This document shows, piece after piece, positions 23,502 to 31,849 of a DNA stretch of 64,000 bases. Both the position numbers and the translations under genes were made by a program. Source of the stretch: Onchidella celtica (Eukaryota; Mollusca; Gastropoda; Systellommatophora; Onchidiidae); contig OZ007580.1 in the NCBI GenBank assembly GCA_963931925.1, positions 7,322,947 through 7,386,946 of the forward strand, in the 5' to 3' direction. The stretch's first letter is position 1. Each line of letters begins with the position of its first letter. The notes under the pieces were generated by a model. The model worked only from the letters and a program-made list of their open reading frames with translations, ran no database searches and was not told where the DNA came from.

Positions 23502-23715
23502 CAAAGTGGTCCAATGGTTAGCTGACTCCAGCCGTGTGCGAGAGATTCTGGGTTCGAATCTCACTCGCGGCGAAGTCAAACTGGAAGGGCTTCGGTTGGG
23601 GCAATTGTCTTTAAGGGTTAAGGATGTCTTGCCCTGGCTGATGCCTGGAAATAGCCGTAGTGCGATGCCTATATTTCAGCAGGAACAACGTTACTGTCCT
23701 TCCCATAGCACTTCC
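23502..23715 (+). mobile_element. tRNA-headed SINE
   Basis: The head reads AAAGTGGTCCAATGGTTAGC (A box) and, 31 bp later, GGGTTCGAATCTCA (a near-perfect B box, consensus GGTTCGANTCC). The spacing is right for an internal RNA polymerase III promoter. Non-tRNA sequence (GAAGTCAAACTGGAAGGGCT onward) follows in place of the acceptor stem, so this is a SINE rather than a tRNA gene. The 3' boundary is uncertain because a tandem array begins immediately downstream. Confidence 0.8.
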
Positions 23716-23717
23716 AA

Positions 23718-24000
23718 AAATGGTTATTTTCCCAGGTATCAACTTAGACATTACCTTAATAACCTTAACCCACAAGGACAACTACCCCTATCAAAGCACT
23801 TACTAAACATTAAAAAAGGGTTATTTACTCAGACATGAACTTGAACATTACCCTAACCCTTACCGACAAGGAAAACTGTCCTTACCTAACCTCTTTCAAA
23901 AACAACAAAAAAAAGGTTATTTTTTCAGATATCAACTTAGATATTACCCTGACCCGTAAGGACAAAACTGTCCCTAACGAAACATTGCCTTAAGTTTCAA
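23718..24000. repeat. 97-bp tandem array, three copies
   Basis: Units begin at about 23721, 23818 and 23914 with GGTTATTT...CAG, followed by TATCAACTTAGACATTACC, a CCTAACCC-like block and an ACAAGGACAACTGTCC-like end. The copies are diverged. It lies directly after the SINE head and may be an expanded part of the SINE body. Confidence 0.85.
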
Positions 24001-24452
24001 GGCACTGGCGCATGGAGACCTGACGGACGCCTAAGTCTCGCCTCTGGTACTGCCTTCAGTGTGCTGAAAGGGGGCGTAAACCTACTACAAATAATCAACC
24101 CCCCCCCCCCCCCAGTTATCCTACTATAATGGAGCTAGAGAGTGAAATGTAACCAACTAAAACTTCACGACTATCTGACCAAAAAATTATGAAATCCTGT
24201 GTACTGCTGCAACTTCTGATGATGAGTTACGTGGACACTTCCGTTTGGGACAAAAGTCAAGTCTTTAATATTCTCTATTCACCAGTTTTTGAACCGCAAA
24301 ATAAGAGACCCATTTTCAATCTATTACTAGTATTAGTCATTCGTTTTTGCATCGGACCCACGTGCCGATATCAACGGGACCTAGATCTAGCTGGACTTGA
24401 TGCAAGGAGATACATCCTGCCCGGGTAGGTTAGTAATATTAAATTCCTTAAA

Positions 24453-24500
<48 letters not shown>

Positions 24501-24990
24501 ACAAATTTCCACCCAAGTCCCGTTCACACCGTCACCCTCTCGTCCTCTTTTGCACTTTGACCCCGGCATACGAACATCCTCTGTTTTAACCCTCCCCCGG
24601 CCGGGGTCGGTACATGCACACTTATCTTAGTCTTATCAGCCATTCGCGTGTGTTCCACAAGCTTCCTCCTCCTGCTACCCCCCTCATTCATTAGTTCATT
24701 CACCTATGGGCGACCTCCAACACTCATTTGTCTCGGCCCGACACTCATTGGCCTTCACAATCGTGTCTACTTAAGCCCACGGACACTACGCCTACTTAAT
24801 CTTCATGTTTTTATGACGACCGCGTAAAGTGACATGAAAAAAACAACAACAACCCATAGGTGTTACTCGTAAAGCATAATAATAATTATGTAGCTTGGGT
24901 GAAAACACTGCGCTTATTAGTTAAGGTAACAGGAACAAAAATAACCTCACCGCGGGTACTCTGGTACCCTGAGTCATAAAAGGGGTATGT
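24001..24990. other. Simple repeats and unrecognised DNA
   Basis: A C run (24101-24114) and a (CT)n microsatellite (24457-24498) occur here. No gene is supported. The last bases carry the left copy of the target-site duplication of the LINE that follows. Confidence 0.5.
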
Positions 24991-25003
24991 CGTGTGCGTG
25001 TGT

Positions 25004-27640
25004 ACTACTACTATTTCCTGTTGCACCCACTGGTGCTTAGGGCAGCAACAAAGGATCTCCAGCCCTGTCTGTCCTGGGCCATCTTTGCGAGAGTTCCCCA
25101 TGAGTGATTGAAGGATTTCATCTCTGCCTCGATTGTTCTCCGCCAGGTTGCCTTGGGTCTGCCTCGCTTGCGCCGTCCCTCCGGTGTCCACTGAAGTGCT
25201 GTTTTGGTTATTGAATTTGCTTCCTTTCGCAGCACGTGTCCAAGCCATCTCCATCGTCTCTTTGTGATGATGTTGGCTATTTCTTCTTGCTTGCATCGCC
25301 TTAGTAGTTCCTGATTAGAAATCTTGTTTGGCCAAAAGATGCGGAGAATCCTACGAAGACATGTGGTGTGGAAGGAAGACAACTTGGCGAGGTCACCTTC
25401 TGTCATTCGCCAACACTCTGATCCATACAGGAGTGTGGATAGGACACAGCTTTGGTACAGTCTGATCTTGGTGTTGATGCCGTATTGTGTCGATTTCCAG
25501 ATGTTGCTCATACTTTGAAAGACAGCCCTTGCATTTCCCAGCCTACTTTGGATGTCCTCCTTTGTGCCACCCTCTGGTCTGATAATGCTACCAAGGTATT
25601 TAAATTTGTCCGTCGTGGTGAGGTTCTTGTCATCTACTTGCACTGGTGCTGGAGTGTCTACATTTAGGATCATAATCTCTGTCTTCTTCTGGCTAATCCG
25701 AAGGCCTACTTTGCATCCAAAATTATGTAGTCTCTGCGTCTTATCTTGCATGTGTTGGTGACTATGTGACAATAGCGCAAGGTCATCCGCAAAGTCCAAA
25801 TCCTCTAGGTTGTCGAAGAGTGTCCATCTGATGCCTCTTGGTGCATCCTCTGTAGTTTTCCGCATAATCCAGTCGATTACGAGGTTAAACAAAATTGTTG
25901 ACATCACACATCCTTGCCGTACACCAGTTTTCACTTCAAAGGATGCATCACTGTTTCCGACACTGCAACTGAAGTTCGTGTAAAAGCTTTTGATGAGTTC
26001 AACAAGCTTGCTGGGAATCCCATAGTGCCGAAGAATGCGCCATATACTCTCTCTGTGGATGCTGTCGAAGGCCTTTTCGAAGTCAACGAAGTTCACATAG
26101 AGCTGCCTTTGCCATTCTGAACACTGTTCTATGATGTTTCGGAGTGTGAAGATCTGGTCAATGCATCCTTTCCCCTTTCGGAATCCGGCCTGTTCCTTTC
26201 TCAGTGTCTTGTCCACAGCATCTGACATACGTTGCACAATGATCTTGGCAAGGATTTTGCTGGGTATAGAAAGGAGAGTGATACCACGCCAGTTGTTGCA
26301 ATCGCTGAGTGCTCCTTTCTTGGGTATTTTCACTATTCTGCCTTCATTCCAGCTCTTTGGTACTGCTTCTGCTTCCCAGATAGCTGTGAACAGTGGCTGA
26401 AGGATGGTGGCTGACTGATCCGGATATGCTTTGAACAGTTCTGCAGTCAAGTTGTCTTTTCCTGGGGCTTTGCTGTTTTTTAGGCTCTTTATTGCTGCCA
26501 CTATCTCTTCTTTCTTTGGTGGATCTATGTTGATGTCAAGGTCTTCAGCAGCATCTTGTATTATTATTCTATCTTCAGGTGGTGGCCGGTTTAGTAATTC
26601 CTGAAAGTGCTCTGTCCAGCGTGTATCCTGTTCTCGTTCTGTAGTCAGTAGTTTCCCATTCTTGTCTTTGATTGGAACACTTGGTCTTCCACCGTACTTG
26701 CCACAAATGCGTTTAGTGATCTTGTGGAGCTTACCCTGTTCTCCTCTTGCTGCTGCCTCCTCCGCATCTGCCGCTAGCTGTTCCATGGCTTCTCGTTTAT
26801 CTTTCTTTACTAGTCTCTTCACTTTCTTATTTAACTCTGTGTAGCTATGTTGGTACCTCTCTTTCAGCCTTTCCGATTTCACTTGTAGGAGTTTCTTTTT
26901 CATGACTTTCGTCTCCTCAATCACATCCCATGTTCTTTTTTGGATCCACTCCTTGCTTTTCCCTTTCTCATTAAATCCAAGGCAGGCTACACTGCTCTCT
27001 GTGTACACTGTAGTTACTCTTTTCCGCTCTGAATCGATTCCTCTTTCATTAGGGTTGTTCTTATCAGACTCTCGTAGAGCCTGGAATCGGTTCTTGACTT
27101 GTATGTTGAAGGCATTTCTAACACTTGCATCTCTCAGTTTCTGAATATTAAGGTGTCTTTGCTTTGATGTCTTGATTCCGGTCTTGTTCAGTTTAATTTT
27201 GATAAGTGCTGCCACTAGATGGTGGTCGCTGGCTACGTCAGCTCCTCTTTTCACTTTCACATCTAGAAGGGATCGTCTCCACATACCGTTGATCATCAAA
27301 TGGTCTATTTGGTTCTTGTCTCTTCCATTTGGAGAATTCCATGTGAGTTTGTGAATTTCTCTGTGTGTGAAAAGGGTCCCTCCGATGACTAAGTTGTTCA
27401 AGGCACAAAAATCCACAAGCCTTTCTCCATTGTCATTCCTTGTTCCAGTTCCATGTTTTCCTATTACTCTTTCATAATTTATATCATCTTTACCTACCTT
27501 AGCATTGAGGTCTCCCATGACAATGATGAGATCATGCCGTGGTGTCATGTCCATTTCCCCCTGGAGTTGTTCATAAAAGTCGTCTTGGTCTGTGTTGTCG
27601 TTTTCGTTGGTTGGTGCATAACATTGGACGACAGTGATGT
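25004..27640 (-). mobile_element. 5'-truncated non-LTR retrotransposon (LINE)
   Basis: The insertion is bounded by an identical 11-mer, TGTGCGTGTGT, at 24993-25003 and 27641-27651, which fits a target-site duplication. On the minus strand the element starts inside the endonuclease domain (ITVVQCYAPTNENDN, just upstream of the first Met of the long frame). It ends with AATAGTAGTAGT: the TAG stop is itself the first unit of a TAG tail, so there is essentially no 3' UTR. Short repeat tails and minimal 3' UTRs are known in RTE-type LINEs. The clade is an inference that needs an RT phylogeny. The 5' part (promoter, N-terminal endonuclease) is missing. Confidence 0.92.
25011..27554 (-). CDS. LINE endonuclease/reverse transcriptase ORF (N-terminally truncated)
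   Basis: The 847-codon frame is uninterrupted and also stays open upstream of the first Met to the truncation point at 27640. The N-terminal part is the C-terminal half of an APE-type (EEP) endonuclease: GDLNAKVG (14-21), TW (71-72), QID (82-84) and SDHH (109-112, catalytic Asp/His). A basic, partly coiled linker follows. The reverse transcriptase has NNWRGI (420-425), QAGFRKGKGCIDQI (455-468), VDFEKAFD (490-497, first catalytic Asp), GVRQGC (544-549) and FADD (588-591, catalytic pair). A thumb with KYLGS (652-656) follows. The C-terminal tail has RRWRWLGHVLR (766-776) and GRRKRGRPKATWRR. All RT catalytic residues are present. The endonuclease lacks its N-terminal metal-binding part, so this copy should not nick DNA by itself. 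No host gene role is implied. Confidence 0.95.
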   Translation of the reverse strand: MDMTPRHDLIIVMGDLNAKVGKDDINYERVIGKHGTGTRNDNGERLVDFCALNNLVIGGTLFTHREIHKLTWNSPNGRDKNQIDHLMINGMWRRSLLDVKVKRGADVASDHHLVAALIKIKLNKTGIKTSKQRHLNIQKLRDASVRNAFNIQVKNRFQALRESDKNNPNERGIDSERKRVTTVYTESSVACLGFNEKGKSKEWIQKRTWDVIEETKVMKKKLLQVKSERLKERYQHSYTELNKKVKRLVKKDKREAMEQLAADAEEAAARGEQGKLHKITKRICGKYGGRPSVPIKDKNGKLLTTEREQDTRWTEHFQELLNRPPPEDRIIIQDAAEDLDINIDPPKKEEIVAAIKSLKNSKAPGKDNLTAELFKAYPDQSATILQPLFTAIWEAEAVPKSWNEGRIVKIPKKGALSDCNNWRGITLLSIPSKILAKIIVQRMSDAVDKTLRKEQAGFRKGKGCIDQIFTLRNIIEQCSEWQRQLYVNFVDFEKAFDSIHRESIWRILRHYGIPSKLVELIKSFYTNFSCSVGNSDASFEVKTGVRQGCVMSTILFNLVIDWIMRKTTEDAPRGIRWTLFDNLEDLDFADDLALLSHSHQHMQDKTQRLHNFGCKVGLRISQKKTEIMILNVDTPAPVQVDDKNLTTTDKFKYLGSIIRPEGGTKEDIQSRLGNARAVFQSMSNIWKSTQYGINTKIRLYQSCVLSTLLYGSECWRMTEGDLAKLSSFHTTCLRRILRIFWPNKISNQELLRRCKQEEIANIITKRRWRWLGHVLRKEANSITKTALQWTPEGRRKRGRPKATWRRTIEAEMKSFNHSWGTLAKMAQDRQGWRSFVAALSTSGCNRK

Positions 27641-27651
27641 TGTGCGTGTGT

Positions 27652-27714
27652 GTGGGTGGTTTTTTTGTTTGTTTGGGGGGGTGGGGGGGGGGTTGTAGTA
27701 GTAGTAGCAGAGAA
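27652..27714. repeat. T/G-rich junction between two LINEs
   Basis: GT, T and G runs followed by GTAGTAGTAGTAG separate the truncated 5' end of the minus-strand LINE from the plus-strand LINE tail. Confidence 0.8.
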
Positions 27715-27945
27715 CGGACGCCTAGATCTCTGAGAGAAACTTTTATGACTTTTAAACATCAGTTGAAAAGTCATCTTTTTACACTCTGAATGTCCGTCAA
27801 GCTTTTGTTTTTCCAGTGTATAACTGCGTATTGCGTGTGTGGTTTACCTGATCTAAATGTTGTAAAGCGTTTAGTGCCTGGTTGCTAACGGGTTGAAGCG
27901 CTGTTGTAAATGCTGTGTATTATTATTATTATTATTATTATTATC
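27715..27945 (+). mobile_element. LINE 3' end with (TTA)n tail
   Basis: The coding remnant 27715-27789 reads RTPRSLRETFMTFKHQL then KSHLFTL and a stop. This is the LRE...FKxxLKxHLF terminus common to many animal non-LTR retrotransposons. The 3' UTR follows, with TTGTAAAGCGTTTAGTGCC and GGTTGAAGCGCTG, ending in a (TTA)n tail at 27917-27944. The motif order matches CR1/L2-like elements. It is a different family from the LINE next to it. Everything 5' of the last 24 codons is missing. Confidence 0.82.
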
Positions 27946-28169
27946 TATTTAATATGAGATAACAATGTCAGCGCAGTCCTCGCAGTCTGACTCATTCTAA
28001 AGATGTTCCCATCTCGAAACGTAAACAGTTTACAGTACTGGAATCCGATGTTCACTGTTTACAAAATAATGCATCCTTGAGAGATAAAGGCCTCCTTCTG
28101 ATCGATTACATGTTCAGAGCAAACTGCAGATCGGAACAATCGGTGTGTGTCATTGATATGAAAATCAAT

Positions 28170-28310
28170 AAAGTGAACGAGAGAGAGAGAGAACGAGAGA
28201 AGAGAGGTGCAGAGAAAAAGAGAGAGACAAAGAGCGAGATATGCAGAAAGAAAGACTGGGACAAAAAGAGACCTGGAGAGAGGCAGACAAACGGGGGGAC
28301 GGTGGGTAGG
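28170..28310. repeat. GA/AAAG-rich purine array
   Basis: Degenerate GAGA/AAAG sequence about 140 bp long. The overlapping Ser/Leu-rich minus-strand frames are artefacts. Confidence 0.85.
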
Positions 28311-28377
28311 CGACACATGGAGAGAAACACAAAAACCGTATCAGCAGCCTCTTTTCCCTCGTCTCATGAGGGCATCC

Positions 28378-28742
28378 CACAGACTAATAAATTAACCAGA
28401 CTGGAAACACGAGCTTCGGGCTGTGTCGTTTTTTACGGAGTTTCCCGAGCGGCGACTGTATAACCAACATGGCCGCCGATCGGGAAATTCCGATTCTAGT
28501 TCTATCTGCAGTAGAAATTTTTTTTTATTTGTCAACATTGGTTGTATATGTATTAATTTTTTGGTGCGGGACCAAAGTTCCGCGTTCAATAGGCGCGTCA
28601 AAATGGTGTCATTCAAAATTGTAGCTATGCTGAAGCGTCGGTCGTTACCGTAAATCTAATGTGGCGGATGGTTCATGACCTTTCGCTGTTTTGTGACGTC
28701 ACACAATGGGATCATCCAATCTGGGTATTTTATTAGTCTGTG
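28378..28742. mobile_element. MITE, 365 bp, perfect 8-bp target duplication
   Basis: The terminal inverted repeat starts CACAGACTAATAAA, identical at both ends over 14 bp and 24 of 27 bp overall (continuing TTAACCAGACTGG versus ATACCCAGATTGG). GGGCATCC lies immediately outside both ends (28370-28377 and 28743-28750). An 8-bp duplication fits the hAT or P superfamilies. The terminal CA fits either. The interior has no coding frame and includes ACATGGCCGCCGATCGGG. Confidence 0.92.
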
Positions 28743-28759
28743 GGGCATCCCAATGTCTC

Positions 28760-29430
28760 TAAAAGTGCTTCCCTGACTAGAAGTGACGTCAAACTTCCGA
28801 TTTATATATTTTTTTACCCCCATGCAACATCAGGACAAATATATTATATCATTCAACTAACAAACACACAGGTCAGCAATCGCTTCTCTGACCGCTATTC
28901 TCTACTGTAAAACTTTCAATGCCATTAATTATACTTTCTCCTGGCTTTGGTCGTCAATAACGGTTTTTCTCAGAAAGATACGTTTCACGTGTCTTCATAT
29001 GAACTGCTGTCCTCATACAAACAGCCAGGGCTGGCTTTAACCCTCTAGAACCTAAATTGCCACAAACGAGTCACATTTTAGGCACAGAAATATGACTTTT
29101 CAACAAAGAGACCTTGCAGAGCCACAAACCTATATTACTGTGAATTTTCTGCCGACAGTATATGAATTTGAAGGCTCGACATGGCGTGGTAGCTGCAGCC
29201 AAAATCCATTTCCTACGTATTACACAATGTATTACTCTTCTGCTCCCGAGAACTAAGGCGCTAACACGTAATTATAGCGATGACTCCCTTGTTAACTAAA
29301 TTAGCTGGAAAAGTTTCACACGATGACAGCAGTACTGCTGTCTGTCTCCTAAAACCTCGACTTACAGTAAACATGTGAAAAGTGTCGCTGTCATCGTTCT
29401 TTAGTTACGGTACATAATGTTTGGATAAGA
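28760..29430. other. No recognisable feature
   Basis: Unannotated AT-leaning sequence. I see no open frame or repeat worth calling. Confidence 0.5.
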
Positions 29431-29437
29431 CGGTGAG

Positions 29438-29617
29438 GCCCAGCGCGCACTAACCGATTTCGATCAGCCCACAAGCTGGATGGTGAAGTCACGACGACAT
29501 TAAGTTTCAATTCGGTCTCGCATATCAGCCAACGAGTTGAATCTCACTGAAGTTCAATGTCGTGGTCTCACCATCGAATTAGTCGGCCAGTCTGAATCGG
29601 TTTGTGGGCGCATGGGC
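29438..29617. mobile_element. Inverted-repeat MITE, ~180 bp
   Basis: The two halves are reverse complements for most of their length. GCCCAGCGCGCACTAACCGA faces the complement of GCCCATGCGCCCACAAACCG. Further in, GATGGTGAAGTCACGAC faces GATGGTGAGACCACGAC and ACATTAAGTTTCA faces ACATTGAACTTCA. TGA flanks both sides (29433-29435 and 29618-29620), possibly a 3-bp duplication of the PIF/Harbinger kind, but three bases may match by chance. It is non-coding. Confidence 0.78.
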
Positions 29618-29679
29618 TGATTTTTCATGTGCTGAAGATAATATATTTAATGTATCTCATCCGATTGTAGTAAAGAGGA

Positions 29680-30061
29680 GTGTTTAGGCCTCCACTTTAG
29701 GGGGTTCGCTGACTTTGACATTTACACTTCACTTTTCTCGTTCTTGTTTCTGTGTGTTTTTATGGCAGGGATTTGTTGAGTTGGTTTTTTTTTTTTATAG
29801 AATTTTGCCCGGGCAGCGGCCTTGTTCGGCCTGCTCTTCTAGTCTTTTAACTCCAAGATTATCTTTAACGTGCGCAACGTGCACACGGCCCTCCGAGTTT
29901 TCCGTCCTTGTCCGAGAAGATTAGGTGCTCGACCCTATGTACCATAGGATCAGGTACAGGAATTAAGTTCCCCCCAAAAAGATCTTACAACATGCCTGCA
30001 CCGACCTGGGATCGAACCCGGTACCTTCGGCACCTTGCCTCTAGACCACCGTGTCCCCCAT
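29680..30061 (-). mobile_element. tRNA-headed SINE family S1, copy 1
   Basis: Read on the minus strand it begins GGGGGACACGGTGGTCTAGA (A box TGGTCTAGAGG) and has CCGGGTTCGATCCC (B box). A body follows with GTGCACGTTGCGCACGTTAA, GAGCAGGCCGAAC and GCCCGGGCAAAATTC. A tail region reads GTGTAAATGTCAAAGTCAGC then GAACCCCCTAAAG. The same order of blocks is present in the plus-strand copy at 50736-51215. Imperfect flanking repeats AGTAAAGAGGA (29669-29679) and AGTAAGGAGGA (30063-30073) are a likely target-site duplication with one change. Confidence 0.88.
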
Positions 30062-30236
30062 AAGTAAGGAGGAAGATTTTGCTAGATTATTTATATTTAT
30101 TTTGATAAAAAAATTTCAACAAAAGAAAATGCAGAAAGAAACGAGGCGTCAACAGCAAATAAAAAAAAAACATCATTCTTTAGTTTTCCTTTTTCTTCAT
30201 TTTGTCGCCGACTCAATTAGTTAACTGATTTTGAGG

Positions 30237-30510
30237 CAGGGTCGGATTAAGATCTGCACAGGCCCTAGGCACTTTTAAAGATTTTGGTGCCCCAATGTAT
30301 CGTAATTTTTTTAATTTATTGTGGGGACCCTTGTGTTTTGTGGACCCTGGTTCAGCTGCACCAATTACAGTTTTGCACCATGGTTTGCACCATGTGGTCC
30401 ATGGTGAATCCGACAATGAAAAATGTCTGTAGTGCCCCCCACCATGGTTTGCACCATGTGGTCCATGGTGAATCCGACAATGAAAAATGTCTGTAGTGCC
30501 CCCCCCCCCC
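30237..30510. repeat. hAT-like end plus 65-bp tandem duplication
   Basis: CAGGGTCGGATTAAGATCTG at 30237 resembles a hAT-type terminus. No matching right end was found, so the element is incomplete or the resemblance is accidental. Downstream, a block starting CACCATGGTTTGCACCATGT and ending TGTCTGTAGTGCCCCCC occurs twice in tandem (about 30376-30440 and 30441-30508) with almost no differences, so this is a recent duplication. A C run follows. Confidence 0.7.
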
Positions 30511-30529
30511 TTTTCCCTTGATGTCCCAA

Positions 30530-31455
30530 GCACGTACTTACTTTGCTTAATGGTGGTTAATCCAGCTCCGATTTGAGGGTCGAGTCCCCCAACCCCTTCC
30601 CAGCTGACCTAATAACCGTAATAATAATACCCCCCCAACCCCCCAGACTGAATCCACGATGAGTCACGTCAGACATGCGACTCTATGATTGTACACTGTA
30701 CCCGTTCTTCACGTACTACCAGCCTACTGTGACGACGCCCACTTGTCGGCTATGTCAGTCACAGACAGTACATGCAACAAGGGATTATCCGCCAGTTCGG
30801 ACTAATATGACTCAGATCTCAGACACATAATTTACGTTTTGACAAACTACGCTGTGCAAAGCCGCACTATGTTCCGTGATTCAATTGGCATGTTCGCATT
30901 TCCCCGTTCAAATACATGAATTAATGTGTCACAGTGCAGAATGTGACAGACAGAGAAACAGGCAGGCAGGCAGGCGGGTCGAGAAAGACAGGCAGACGGA
31001 CAGATAGATACCTAGCCCCCCCCCCCCCCAACAAAAAAAAAACAAACACAAAAAACGCCGACCGGCGCTGCTTCAGTTGTAACTGGGCTGCAATGACACT
31101 AAGGCAAATTTCTCAAATGGGATTAAAGAAGTGTACAAAATACAAAAAAATACAAATCATGTGCACACGTTGACACCGAGGCTTTCACTTAGTTGCCACA
31201 CAAAAGGCCCGACCACGAGCTGCTTGAGTCTGGACCTCTGACGATGGCACTGCCAATCTCTATGGCCATTAAGTGCCATTAATAGGACAAGCCTGAAGAC
31301 GGATTGAGAGCTGTAGGACATAGTTACAACAAAGCAGGGATTTTCATCCTGGGGGTTGTGAGCAGAATATCCCCTACCCTCCCCTCTTCTCCCCACTTTC
31401 ACTTTTTTTCTCTGTGCATAATTGTGTAGTGCCTGCGTGTTTCTTGTGTTTTTCT
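30530..31455. other. Unrecognised DNA with simple repeats
   Basis: A GGCA/GACA stretch lies at 30945-31010 and a C run then A run at 31017-31041. No gene is supported. Confidence 0.5.
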
Positions 31456-31461
31456 CTCTAA

Positions 31462-31478
31462 CTACCCATCTCTCTCCT

Positions 31479-31516
<38 letters not shown>

Positions 31517-31572
31517 TATCCACGCATGCGTTTGTTTCTCCCTTATCATATGAGAAAGAGAGTGACAGAGAG

Positions 31573-31619
<47 letters not shown>

Positions 31620-31630
31620 GAGAGACAGAC

Positions 31631-31664
<34 letters not shown>

Positions 31665-31666
31665 CA
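31462..31666. repeat. (CT)n and (GA)n facing arrays
   Basis: A CT array (31462-31512) and, after 46 bp of unique sequence, a GA array (31559-31664, with a GACA segment in the middle). Being complementary, the two arrays can fold into a long hairpin. Confidence 0.93.
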
Positions 31667-31849
31667 CAGGTTTGGGGAAGGGGAGTTGAAGACAGTTTGT
31701 TTTTCGGGATGGATGTGATTAGAGTGATCAGAGCTCCAAAATGGGTCCCACAGTAAAAAGTTTAAAACCCGTGTAATGAAGGAACAGAATAGCCCATCAG
31801 TAGCGCCCCATGCCAATTACCCCGCACGGTGGGACACTATGTAGAGAAT

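Noticed and set aside
23502-23580. Functional tRNA gene
   Set aside because: A and B boxes are good, but the acceptor arm does not pair and SINE-type sequence continues downstream.
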